DNA of 64,000 bases from Streptococcus mitis (GTDB lineage Bacteria; Bacillota; Bacilli; Lactobacillales; Streptococcaceae), in contig NZ_JPFW01000006.1 in NCBI RefSeq assembly GCF_000722705.1, forward strand, positions 1-64,000. Reading direction: 5' to 3'. The notes beneath the pieces were generated by a model. The model was not told the origin of the DNA. It saw only the letters and a list, made by a program, of their open reading frames with translations, and did no database searches. Positions within the stretch are counted from its first letter, which is position 1. Each line of letters begins with the position of its first letter. Shown here piece after piece: positions 17,559 through 25,732 of the stretch. The position numbers and the translations under genes are program-made.

Positions 17559-17939
17559 TTAAATCAAGAAATCCAAACCAGTTTCCAAGCTTTCTTCGAC
17601 AGCCTTTTGTAGCGAGGCCAGTGTTTTTTGCCCATCACTTGTCAGGCAGATAAAGCTAGAGCGTCTATCTTGATCACAACACATGCGACTGAGTAGACCG
17701 CAATTTTTAGCTTCCAAGCGAGCTACCATCCGAGAAACAGCGCTCGGGCTCAGATGAAGTTTATCAGGCAAATCAATCTGTCGTAGAGATTTTTCTTGAG
17801 CTAAGTCCAGATAGTAGAGCAGGTAAAACTCTTTTAAGGTCAGACTTTGCTCGCTCTGCTGGGCAATGGTCTCTTCCAAGAGACCTTCAATTTCTTTCTG
17901 ACGTCGATTGAAATCAAACCATTTTTCCAAATAGGTCAT
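17559..17939 (-). CDS. MarR-family transcriptional regulator
   Basis: The 126-residue winged-helix protein has the recognition region LHLSPSAVSRMVARLEAKNCG and the wing DQDRRSSFICLT, typical of MarR. Four cysteines cluster in or next to the wing (NCG, MCC, ICL), which would suit thiol-based sensing, though this is inference. The ATG at 17939 follows GGAG. It is divergent from lrgAB, and a matching inverted repeat lies in the shared upstream region. Confidence 0.85.
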   Translation of the reverse strand: MTYLEKWFDFNRRQKEIEGLLEETIAQQSEQSLTLKEFYLLYYLDLAQEKSLRQIDLPDKLHLSPSAVSRMVARLEAKNCGLLSRMCCDQDRRSSFICLTSDGQKTLASLQKAVEESLETGLDFLI

Positions 17940-18011
17940 AGTATCTCCTTTCTTTTTAGAGTCATAAATAGAAGAAAGTCCATTAACGGACAATCACTGT
18001 ATCACAAGATG

Positions 18012-18025
18012 ATTGCGCATGCAAT
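18012..18025. promoter_or_regulatory. MarR-type operator candidate, marR-lrgA side
   Basis: ATTGC-GCAT-GCAAT lies about 70 bp upstream of the MarR gene start. Its twin at 17527-17540 differs at two positions. MarR proteins usually bind such repeats in their own promoter. Confidence 0.55.
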
Positions 18026-18221
18026 AATTATACTACTTTTCAAGAGGGCTGGCAAGAAGGACGCTGAAATCTTTTATCCTAAATCATGCCTGTTTTCACT
18101 AGTCTTTAATTGCCTGTATCCCCTTTCTTCTCAAACTTTCATCAACTCTTGTGCATTTCCTTGAAATTTTCTGAAAAAAGAGTAAACTGGTATGCAAGAA
18201 GTCTATTTCGTGGAGTTTAGG

Positions 18222-18596
18222 ATGAAATTATATGTTCAATTAATGATTCTTTTTGTGATTTCTCTAATCGGAGAGGGGATCTCTAGTTTCTTTCATCTGC
18301 CTATCCCAGGCAGTATTATCGGTTTGATTATTCTCTTTCTAGCCCTACAATTTAAGTGGCTGAGAACCAGGCATGTCAACATGGTCGGGAATTTCTTGCT
18401 GGCCAATATGACCATTCTCTTTTTGCCGCCAGCAGTGGGAATTATGGAAAAGTTTGATGTGATTGCTCCCTATCTCTTGCCTATTGTTTTGATTGTCTTT
18501 TTTGCGGCTGTTATCAACATTATCCTCATAGCCTTGGTGGTTCAGTTCATCAAGAGACGGTTTGAGGGAGATTATGAGAAAGGAGATGCCAAATGA
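18222..18596 (+). CDS. lrgA: CidA/LrgA-family holin-like membrane protein
   Basis: The 124-residue protein has four hydrophobic helices and the family motif LPIPGSIIGLIILF. LrgA-type proteins modulate murein hydrolase activity, and some streptococcal LrgAB proteins have been linked to pyruvate uptake. I chose ATG 18222, preceded by GGAG, over 18192. Its stop overlaps the lrgB start (ATGA). Confidence 0.9.
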   Translation: MKLYVQLMILFVISLIGEGISSFFHLPIPGSIIGLIILFLALQFKWLRTRHVNMVGNFLLANMTILFLPPAVGIMEKFDVIAPYLLPIVLIVFFAAVINIILIALVVQFIKRRFEGDYEKGDAK

Positions 18597-19288
18597 GCGA
18601 ATTTGTTTCCAATCCCCTGTTTGGGCTTGCCCTGTCTATCCTAGCTTACCTAGTGGGAATGCTGATTTACAGACGTTTTCCCCATCCATTGACAACACCC
18701 TTGCTTTTGTCAGCTGTTTTCATTATTATTTTTCTAAAGGCGACGGGGATTTCTTACCAAGATTACTACCAAGGTGGGGTTTATCTGAATAATTTGATTG
18801 TCCCATCGACCGTGGCTCTAGGGATTCCGCTTTATAAGAGTTTTCACTTGATGAAGCACCATGCTCGGAGTATTCTCTTTGGTAGTCTGCTAGCGGTAGT
18901 GGTTAACACCTCTTTCACAGCCCTTGTGGCCAAAATCTTTGGGATGGACTTTTTCCTAGCCATTTCTCTCTTTCCTAAGTCAGTGACAACCGCCATGGCA
19001 GTGGGGATCACAGAAAAATTGCAAGGTTTGACGACTGTGACCTTGGTTGTCGTAGTGGCGACTGGGATTTTAACCAGTGTGATTGGCCCAACCCTTTTGA
19101 AGTGGTTGAAAATTGACGATCCAGTAGCAGTCGGGCTTTCCCTCGGAGGAACAGGCCACGCAGTCGGAACAGGCACAGCCTTTCGATACGGCTCTGTAGC
19201 AGGAGCCATGGGTGGTTTGGCTATCGGTGTCACTGGTATTCTCTACGTATTTGTCAGCCCTATTGTAGCCAGTTTGATATTGAGTTAA
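18593..19288 (+). CDS. lrgB: LrgB-family membrane protein
   Basis: The 231-residue polytopic protein has LFPKSVTTAMAVGI and LGGTGHAVGTGTAF, the conserved LrgB motifs. It overlaps lrgA by 4 nt and must be translationally coupled to it. A strong bidirectional terminator follows. Confidence 0.92.
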   Translation: MSEFVSNPLFGLALSILAYLVGMLIYRRFPHPLTTPLLLSAVFIIIFLKATGISYQDYYQGGVYLNNLIVPSTVALGIPLYKSFHLMKHHARSILFGSLLAVVVNTSFTALVAKIFGMDFFLAISLFPKSVTTAMAVGITEKLQGLTTVTLVVVVATGILTSVIGPTLLKWLKIDDPVAVGLSLGGTGHAVGTGTAFRYGSVAGAMGGLAIGVTGILYVFVSPIVASLILS

Positions 19289-19318
19289 AAAGCAAGGAAT
19301 TTGAGTTCCTTGCTTTTT
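19287..19318. terminator. Bidirectional terminator between lrgB and the ABC exporter gene
   Basis: AAAAAGCAAGGAA pairs with TTCCTTGCTTTTT around a short loop. A- and T-runs flank the stem on both sides. Confidence 0.9.
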
Positions 19319-19339
19319 AAAATCGTATGTTATAGAGTA

Positions 19340-20887
19340 TTATTTTTCTTTGCTTAAGTGAATGACTTGGTCGTAGTGTTTTAAGTCTTCTTCCGTGTAG
19401 TGGTGAATGACTTCAATAACTGTTTGAGGTAGGGAGAAGAGCAAGTCGCTGATCTTTCTGCTATTTTCCAAGTCAAGATTGGCCTTAATCTCATCAGCTA
19501 AGATGAGTTGACTATCATGGTAGAGGGCGCGAGCGATTTCTAGGCGTTGTTTCTCGCCACCAGATAGACTGTCATTGCTGAGCGTTCGATTTTTCAAATG
19601 TTCTAATCCTGTTTTTTTGAGGATATGATTTAAAGTCTCTTGTTTTTTATCCAGTCCCAGAAGGATATTGTCTTCCAGAGATAGCGTATCAAAGTAATGG
19701 CTATCTTGGAGAATATAGGAACTAACACTCGTGATTTCTTGACGAGACAGGTTTTGACCAGCAAAACTAATCTGACCACTTGTTGGTGTCTCTTCTCCAT
19801 GAATGATATTGAGCAGGGTTGTCTTACCAGAGCCACTTTCCCCTATAATGGCAATTTTTTCTCCTTGATTGATGTGCATGGAAATCGGAGATAAGAGACT
19901 ATTTCCCTCTTTTTCAAGGGAGATGGTGTCAAGTTGGAGAGGGAAAATATTTTCTATGCTTCTAGGCGAGATGGAGTCAGACTGGTCCAAAAGTTTTTGG
20001 TATTTGTTGAGAAGAGTTTGAGTCGCTTTTCGGGTGTTGGTAAAGTAAGCCAACTCTTGAAATTGATAGCCGATATTATGGGAAACCAGATAGATGGCCA
20101 CAAAACTCGCCGCATCTAAATAATTATAGTAGGTCATAAAGCCACCAATGACGATTGGTGTAACGGAGCAAAAGGCATCGATGCTATTGATCAAGAGACT
20201 GTTTAAAGTGCGTTGTTTTTCATAGTTGATTTCGGCATCTAGACTGGTTTGTAATTGTTTTTGGTAGCGAGCAAAAAAGAAGTCTTGTCCTTGATAATGG
20301 CGAATTTGTTGGTTACCGCCAATAAAATTTGTCAAGCTTGATAAGTAGCTCTGGTTACTAGTTGACCGCTTTTCAGAAAGTGAATCCAAACGCTTGGATC
20401 CGATAGCACTGCAGAGGACAGGAAAGGAGTAGAAGAGGATGAAAATCAAGCCCAGATAAAAATTGGTCCAAAGGGCATAGAGAATGGACACCGTGGTGAA
20501 ACCAAGAGAAGAAATAATGATAACCGTTGGCTCAATATAGCTTTCTTCTAGTTGCTTGACGTCGTTTTCTAGGTCGGACAAAATATCCTTTTCATCAATC
20601 TCATAACTGTTTAAAAATCGCTTGAAAATAGCACTCTTGATTCCATATTTGAAGTCAGTAATCAAACGGGCGTAGTAATAGCGTTTTCCAGCCAATCCTA
20701 GTAGGAGGATGAGATTACCAAGGATTCCTAGAATCAATACTTTCCAAAGAATGCCTAGCTCTTGATTGGTAAAACTAGCAACAATATTTTGAACAAGGGC
20801 TGGCGTGATAATCGCTTCCAGCCAAGTAATGGCAATAGAAAAGAAGTAAAGTACGAGGTGTTTCTTAGCAACAAATCTTCTCAGCAT
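19340..20887 (-). CDS. ABC exporter with fused permease and ATPase
   Basis: The 515-residue protein has an N-terminal six-helix exporter domain (for example VLILGILGNLILLLGLAG) and a C-terminal ATPase with Walker A GESGSGKTT (about 352), signature LSGGEKQRLEIARAL, and LILADEIKANLD in place of the usual LDEPT motif. It presumably acts as a dimer. Substrate unknown. It stands alone, with no peptidase or peptide gene nearby. Confidence 0.85.
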   Translation of the reverse strand: MLRRFVAKKHLVLYFFSIAITWLEAIITPALVQNIVASFTNQELGILWKVLILGILGNLILLLGLAGKRYYYARLITDFKYGIKSAIFKRFLNSYEIDEKDILSDLENDVKQLEESYIEPTVIIISSLGFTTVSILYALWTNFYLGLIFILFYSFPVLCSAIGSKRLDSLSEKRSTSNQSYLSSLTNFIGGNQQIRHYQGQDFFFARYQKQLQTSLDAEINYEKQRTLNSLLINSIDAFCSVTPIVIGGFMTYYNYLDAASFVAIYLVSHNIGYQFQELAYFTNTRKATQTLLNKYQKLLDQSDSISPRSIENIFPLQLDTISLEKEGNSLLSPISMHINQGEKIAIIGESGSGKTTLLNIIHGEETPTSGQISFAGQNLSRQEITSVSSYILQDSHYFDTLSLEDNILLGLDKKQETLNHILKKTGLEHLKNRTLSNDSLSGGEKQRLEIARALYHDSQLILADEIKANLDLENSRKISDLLFSLPQTVIEVIHHYTEEDLKHYDQVIHLSKEK

Positions 20888-21068
20888 AAAGACTTGACCT
20901 CCTTATCGATATACATGCAATCAGTTTTAAAGTTATTATACTCCTTTTTATTAAATGCTTCATACTAAAAATGTAATTTTTTTTTGGGGGGGGATATATA
21001 CTATCAATGCTTATTAGGATATAGCAAAAAAATTATAAATATGTGAAATAAGTGTGTTTAATGAGTGT
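20888..21068. other. AT-rich spacer with T/G homopolymer run
   Basis: No gene is visible. At about 20977-20993 there are nine T followed by eight G, a tract that could vary in length. It lies between the ABC exporter promoter region and the stop of the recombinase gene and affects no reading frame that I can see. Confidence 0.4.
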
Positions 21069-21965
21069 TCATTTTTTATCAGAATGAATCGCTGATACAG
21101 GATTAAAAGAACTAAGTATTTCTTTTTGTTTTGAATGCGATACGTGAGTATAGATTTGTGTGACTGATATAGAACTGTGTCCAAGAATTTGTTGAATATA
21201 TCGAATATCTACATCACTATCTAGAAGCATTGTCGCAAAGCTATGTCTAAACATATGCGGTGTAATAGTTCTAGATAAGTTATTTTGTTCAACGATTCTC
21301 TTTAAAATTAAACGTACACTTTGCTCTGACAATGGTTTAGGCGAATGTTTTCCTGGAAATAGGAAATCATTGGATTCATTTCTTGTTTTATTTATATATG
21401 TTTCTAATAAATTGAAGGTTGTTTGATCTCCTAAAAATAGGATACGTTCTTTCTTCCCCTTTCCTATAATATGGAGTGTCTTATTAGAAAGATTAATATC
21501 TTTGAGATGAATGTGGCAAAGTTCAGAAATTCTGATGCCTGTTGAAAGTAAAAGGGAAATAATTAGTAGATTTCTTTCGGCTTTTTGTTTTTGATAATCA
21601 GTTTTAGATATAACTACTTTCTGTTCTAAATAGATAAAAATGCTTTTTAGAATGTTATACGGAATCGTTTTAGGTAATATTTTTTCAGTTCTAAATTGAA
21701 AGCGCAATTGATTGAAGGGATTCTCTTCAATTATGTTTTGGTATTTTAGATAGTTATAAAACACCTTTATACAAGCAATTTTTCTTCTTAATGTATTCGT
21801 TTTTATGTTAGATTGTGTCAACTGTTCAATATAGGATTCAACATTATCATAGTTTGAGTTATAAAATTGCATAAGATCATTTTTATAAGCTCGAATCGTG
21901 TGAGAACTCAAACGTTTATGAGTTTTGCAATAATCTAAGTAAGTAGAAATAAGTTTATAATCCAT
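21069..21965 (-). CDS. Tyrosine recombinase, probable DNA invertase for the adjacent segment
   Basis: The 298-residue protein has an N-terminal SAM-like core-binding domain (SSHTIRAYKNDLMQFY) and a catalytic domain with Arg in TGIRISEL, Lys in GKGKKERI, HMFRHSFA (HxxR), GHSS and Tyr in IYTHVS, so all catalytic residues are present. ATG 21965 follows GGAG. On the minus strand TATACA (22017-22022) and TATAAT (21994-21999), 17 bp apart, form its promoter and abut an inverted-repeat recombination site. It is far from the XerS/XerC loci and I infer it acts on the flanking repeats. Confidence 0.85.
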   Translation of the reverse strand: MDYKLISTYLDYCKTHKRLSSHTIRAYKNDLMQFYNSNYDNVESYIEQLTQSNIKTNTLRRKIACIKVFYNYLKYQNIIEENPFNQLRFQFRTEKILPKTIPYNILKSIFIYLEQKVVISKTDYQKQKAERNLLIISLLLSTGIRISELCHIHLKDINLSNKTLHIIGKGKKERILFLGDQTTFNLLETYINKTRNESNDFLFPGKHSPKPLSEQSVRLILKRIVEQNNLSRTITPHMFRHSFATMLLDSDVDIRYIQQILGHSSISVTQIYTHVSHSKQKEILSSFNPVSAIHSDKK

Positions 21966-21993
21966 GAAAATCTCCTTCGTCAATAATCATGCT

Positions 21994-22022
21994 ATTATAA
22001 ACTTATTTGGGGGCTTTGTATA
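21994..22022 (-). promoter_or_regulatory. Promoter of the tyrosine recombinase gene
   Basis: Minus-strand TATACA (22017-22022) and TATAAT (21994-21999) are 17 bp apart. The -35 overlaps the outer edge of the left inverted repeat, so recombinase binding there could also repress its own gene. Confidence 0.5.
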
Positions 22023-22052
22023 GTGATAATAAATAGTTATCGGTAGGAGAAG
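22021..22052 (+). repeat. Left inverted repeat, candidate recombination site
   Basis: Bases 22025-22052 are identical to the reverse complement of 25290-25317 (28 bp); extended to 32 bp there is one mismatch. The core has two facing arms, TAGTGATAA and TTATCGGTA, around the spacer TAAATAG. It includes the GGTAGGAGAAG ribosome binding site of the gene at 22056. Confidence 0.85.
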
Positions 22053-22055
22053 GTC

Positions 22056-24356
22056 ATGAAGTTTATCAATCGTAAAGAAGAGCTCCGTAATTTACAAAAA
22101 GATTACACTAATAATTTGAATCGTGGATTGAATCAAGTTTATATCATTAAAGCTGATTCAGGCATAGGGAAGTCCGAATTTATTAAAGAAATATCTAAGA
22201 AACTAAACTTATCTTTTATCGAAGTTCTTCCATTAGATGATAGCAACGATTTTTCAACATTTAAAAGATTTGTTATAGAATTGGATAAGCTCAGTAGCGA
22301 GTTTGGTTATGATGATTTTAAAGAATTTTACACCAAAAAAATGACTAGTGATAAAGCTATTAAAATATTGCTGAAAATTTCAGCAATATTTGGTAAAGCA
22401 TTTATTGGAACATTTTTTAAAGATAATAATGTTGGACTAGAAGTGTCAGAGATTGACTTACCTTCATTGATAGAAGAACCTACTCAATATGAGACGTTTG
22501 TGCTAAAAGCTCAAGTTGAAAATCTCTTTGAATATGCTAATTATGTTCTAAAACAGAAAAAATTATCTATTTTGTATCCACAAGCCTCTCAGATTGATCG
22601 TTCTTCTTTGGATTTATTTAATAAATTAATAGTAGCTTCTCAACAATGCCTGTTTATTTTTGAGTGTGACGATAACAGAGTGGAGCAGTATTTGAAAAAT
22701 AGTAGTAAATTTTTTCTTAAAACCTATCACTTAAATCGACTTTCTAATGAACATATTCTTCATTACATCCAACAACTAACTGAAGAGTTAGAATTGCATT
22801 ATGAGCAAATTGATTTTACAATTTTACATGATAGTATTGAAAAAGGAGATTTAGCAGAAATCTCCACAATTTTAAAGGATTTTGATGATAGAGTACGGTT
22901 GGATCGAACAGTAAAATTACAGACGATTAAACAAATTGTTGAAGAATTATCAGACAAACAAACAGCCCTTTTAATCTTACTTTCCTTAACAAAGAATAGG
23001 TTAGCTCAAGTTGATTTGATGGAAATCTTATCCCAACTATACGGGGAATTTGATTCGGAAAATATTGATTTTCTAGTAAATAAAGATCTACTAGAACGAA
23101 ATCACTCTTCCTTATCGATTCCTAGTTTTATAGATATGGTTGTTAGCTCTACAACATTTTTCCCTAAGTTAAGACTAGCTCTAAGCTCTCTGTTAGTTAA
23201 GTATATTAATCAAAAGTTATATGAGACTAATAATCCTGAGTACCTCGATATTTTAGTTGACCATTATTTACTTCATCGCCAGTTTTTACAACTCAAATCT
23301 ATTCTCCCTAAAATTCGAGAGAGATTGATAAGAATTGATTCACAAGAAGGTCGTGTAGCGTATTTTGAAAAATTAAATCTGATACAGCATGATGTAAAAA
23401 CAATTGATGAAGATTTTATACTGACACTTGTAAAAATTGCCTATGATGCTAATTTGTATCAACAATCCCTATCTTTTATTAATTTTATCTCTCACAATAC
23501 TGATAAGGTTGTTTTTGGCAAAGCATTATTACTAAATCGATGTGAAAAATTTGATGCTTCTATTAACTATATTGAAAAAAATATAGTTAATCTAGATAAA
23601 AACTCATCACAATACTTCCAGCTTTCTTTAGTTTTAATAATGAACTTAGTACAACTTGAAAGACGAGAAGAAGCGAAACGTATTTTTGAGGAATTAAGTA
23701 CACAAAACACTCATCCACTATATCCCTACTTAATCAGATTATCTAATGTTTTTTATAGCCAATTTTCTGACCGTATAAAAATTGTTCAGTCAATTACGGA
23801 GAGAATTTTTAAGGAACAAGATTCTGAATTTTCAGGACTTCATGCTATCTATCTAGCTTACTTATATGCTGTAGACAGAGATGTTTCTCGTGCCGAACAC
23901 TCTTTAATAACTGCTCGAGACTATTTCGGTGAATCGCTTGTATATAATCATATGATTCTTCATAACGAAGCTACAATAAAATTTTATAGTGGAGATATTG
24001 ATGAAGCAATACCAGAGTTACTTAATAGCGCAAAAGTCACCGCATATGATGAATATGATCGATTTGCTATTTACAATAATTTAATTGTTTATTATCTCTT
24101 GAAGGATAGAGTGGGTAGTCTTGAATGTCAGTCAATTGTTGTTGAATTGGAGGAACTCATCCCAAAGACATCTTTTAAGCGTTTTTTGGATAAGATTTAC
24201 TACAATCTCTATCATTATTATCAAAAAATGTATAACCTCGAAAAAATGGAAGAATACAAAAATAAAATAGAGGAAGATATTATTAAGAATGATTACGAAA
24301 TGAAGTTAATGTATGAAACTTCGTGGAAACTACCCCTTAATTTAAATGATGAGTGA
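22056..24356 (+). CDS. STAND-like P-loop ATPase with helical-repeat C-terminus
   Basis: The 766-residue protein starts MKFINRKEELRNLQKDY, the usual opening of archaeal-ATPase/STAND-type proteins, and has Walker A ADSGIGKS (33-40) and a likely Walker B at LFIFECDD. From about residue 400 the sequence is a run of amphipathic helices resembling TPR repeats (for example HAIYLAYLYAVDRDVSRAEHSL). No signal peptide, DNA-binding or nuclease motif is evident. It lies inside the putative invertible segment, AT-rich, and overlaps the ATP-grasp gene by 20 nt tail to tail. STAND proteins act as switch-like sensors; its target is unknown. Confidence 0.75.
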   Translation: MKFINRKEELRNLQKDYTNNLNRGLNQVYIIKADSGIGKSEFIKEISKKLNLSFIEVLPLDDSNDFSTFKRFVIELDKLSSEFGYDDFKEFYTKKMTSDKAIKILLKISAIFGKAFIGTFFKDNNVGLEVSEIDLPSLIEEPTQYETFVLKAQVENLFEYANYVLKQKKLSILYPQASQIDRSSLDLFNKLIVASQQCLFIFECDDNRVEQYLKNSSKFFLKTYHLNRLSNEHILHYIQQLTEELELHYEQIDFTILHDSIEKGDLAEISTILKDFDDRVRLDRTVKLQTIKQIVEELSDKQTALLILLSLTKNRLAQVDLMEILSQLYGEFDSENIDFLVNKDLLERNHSSLSIPSFIDMVVSSTTFFPKLRLALSSLLVKYINQKLYETNNPEYLDILVDHYLLHRQFLQLKSILPKIRERLIRIDSQEGRVAYFEKLNLIQHDVKTIDEDFILTLVKIAYDANLYQQSLSFINFISHNTDKVVFGKALLLNRCEKFDASINYIEKNIVNLDKNSSQYFQLSLVLIMNLVQLERREEAKRIFEELSTQNTHPLYPYLIRLSNVFYSQFSDRIKIVQSITERIFKEQDSEFSGLHAIYLAYLYAVDRDVSRAEHSLITARDYFGESLVYNHMILHNEATIKFYSGDIDEAIPELLNSAKVTAYDEYDRFAIYNNLIVYYLLKDRVGSLECQSIVVELEELIPKTSFKRFLDKIYYNLYHYYQKMYNLEKMEEYKNKIEEDIIKNDYEMKLMYETSWKLPLNLNDE

Positions 24357-25287
24357 AGAGTGTTTGTATCATTTCATCGTACGTATAGCCATTTATGTTG
24401 AATGTTTTAGGTACAACAGATTTTGGATACAACCCAGGGTTGGCATTGATCTCTATTAGATAAAATTCTGCATTTTTTATTCGACCATCTACTCGTATCA
24501 ATTTATTTGGAGACAAGTTCTTATAAAGTTGCTTTAAGTTGATAATATCTTTATCGCTTAAATAGCAACTTTTTTCGATTTCTATACCGATTTTTTGTTT
24601 AATTTCTGAAGTATAAGCCTGATACTTGAATTCATTAGATTCTGGAAAAATAAGTTCAACTTCTTCAAAAAATAACTCTCCTTCATTTTCCGAAATAGTA
24701 ATAGCTACTTCTCTCCCTTCAATGTATTCCTCTACCAGAATACCATCAAAGTCCTTCATTAATTGCTTGAGTGCCATATCTGCCTGTTCCATATTTTCAA
24801 CAATAGAGTTTTGTGTAATTCCTATTGATTCTGATTCATAGTTCGGTTTAATAATAATTGGATATTCAAAGTTCGCTAGAATTTCTTTAGTGTATGAATG
24901 AGCAAATACTAACAAGCTTTTTGGGACTTTTATACCAAAATTTTCTGCAAATTTCTCTGTCATAAATTTATCTTGACATAAAACTTGTACATATGGGTCT
25001 GGGTTGAAATATTTAATTTTATAATTTTCACAAAATGCTGGGACACTCATGTTTCTAATTCGACTGTTATATCCAAAATCAAAATTTAACACAAAGTCGT
25101 CTAGATGATTAAAAACACTTTTTTTGAATCTCTCAAAATTATCGTAAAATATGATTTCATCAATAAATTTAGAAAAACTTTTATGGAGAATATCTCTCAA
25201 TTCATTGCGAGTGTATTCTCTATTTTCGATAATTTTTGTTTGAATGGATGAATCTGGGTTGACATTTAAAATGACTACTAATCTCAT
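24337..25287 (-). CDS. ATP-grasp enzyme, D-Ala-D-Ala-ligase-like
   Basis: The 316-residue protein has the ATP-grasp fold: YPIIIKPNYESESIGI (ATP-binding lysine and loop), LVEEYIEGREVAI, LIRVDGRI and LIEINANPGLYPKS (metal ligands). Such enzymes ligate a carboxylate to an amine or thiol; the closest fold relatives are D-alanine-D-alanine ligases, but this is not the housekeeping Ddl, whose N-terminus differs. The binding site GGTAGGAGAAG lies within the right inverted repeat. Low GC like its partner. Substrate unknown. Confidence 0.8.
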   Translation of the reverse strand: MRLVVILNVNPDSSIQTKIIENREYTRNELRDILHKSFSKFIDEIIFYDNFERFKKSVFNHLDDFVLNFDFGYNSRIRNMSVPAFCENYKIKYFNPDPYVQVLCQDKFMTEKFAENFGIKVPKSLLVFAHSYTKEILANFEYPIIIKPNYESESIGITQNSIVENMEQADMALKQLMKDFDGILVEEYIEGREVAITISENEGELFFEEVELIFPESNEFKYQAYTSEIKQKIGIEIEKSCYLSDKDIINLKQLYKNLSPNKLIRVDGRIKNAEFYLIEINANPGLYPKSVVPKTFNINGYTYDEMIQTLFTHHLN

Positions 25288-25289
25288 AA

Positions 25290-25321
25290 CTTCTCCTACC
25301 GATAACTATTTATTATCGCTA
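25290..25321 (-). repeat. Right inverted repeat, candidate recombination site
   Basis: Reverse complement of the left repeat. Read on the minus strand, arms CTAGCGATAA and TTATCGGTAG are complementary at 9 of 10 positions and flank the 7-bp spacer TAAATAG, the layout of a tyrosine recombinase core site. The repeat also contains the ribosome binding site of the ATP-grasp gene. Confidence 0.85.
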
Positions 25322-25329
25322 GTATATCA
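25321..25329 (-). promoter_or_regulatory. Extended -10 promoter facing the segment from the right
   Basis: On the minus strand TGATATACT is an extended -10 directly outside the right repeat, with only a weak -35 (TTAGTG, 18 bp upstream). On the left the equivalent TATAGT (22019-22024) has no extended motif and no good -35, so the two outside promoters probably differ in strength. Confidence 0.5.
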
Positions 25330-25472
25330 TAAAAATCACTATTTCACTAATTCTAGAGTGGATGATAAAGAAATAAAAAAGAATGTTCCAAAGCTATGAA
25401 AATATGTAAGGAATATAATGATAGTGACACAATAGAGAAATTAAACAAGACCATTAAATCAGATTTTGTTAT

Positions 25473-25628
25473 TTATACTCAATGAAAATCAAAGAGCAAA
25501 CTAGGAAGCTAGCCGCAGGTTGCTCAAAACAGTGTTTTGAGGTTGTAGATAGAACTGACGAAGTCAGTAACATATATACGGCAAGGTGAAGCTGACGTAG
25601 TTTAAATTTGATTTTCGAAGAGTATTAA
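25473..25628 (-). repeat. BOX element (boxA-boxB-boxC)
   Basis: TATACTCAATGAAAATC at the left, AAAACAGTGTTTTGAGG in the middle, boxA site GGCAAGGTGAAGCTGACG and TTCGAAGAGTATTA at the right. About 155 bp, in the intergenic space between the ATP-grasp gene and an ABC operon. Unlike three others in the window it touches no gene. Confidence 0.9.
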
Positions 25629-25681
25629 TTGGTTAGAAGGATTCGTCTGTAAGATAAAGTTAGACAGAAAATGAGATAAAA

Positions 25682-25722
25682 GAAAAAGGATAGCCTCTCT
25701 GCGATGAGATGTTATCCTTTTT
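25682..25722 (-). terminator. Terminator of the GntR/ABC operon
   Basis: AAAAAGGATA and TATCCTTTTT flank a 20-nt inner region that forms a further partial stem. On the minus strand a T-run follows. Confidence 0.75.
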
Positions 25723-25732
25723 GATTATGAAA

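Noticed and set aside
19340-20887. ABC exporter as a bacteriocin exporter
   Set aside because: No C39 peptidase domain and no precursor peptide or immunity gene beside it.
20977-20993. T9-G8 tract as a phase-variation tract
   Set aside because: It lies outside any reading frame and not within a recognisable promoter spacer.
24337-25287. ATP-grasp gene as the housekeeping D-Ala-D-Ala ligase
   Set aside because: The N-terminus and context do not fit ddl, and the gene is AT-rich and lies in the variable segment.
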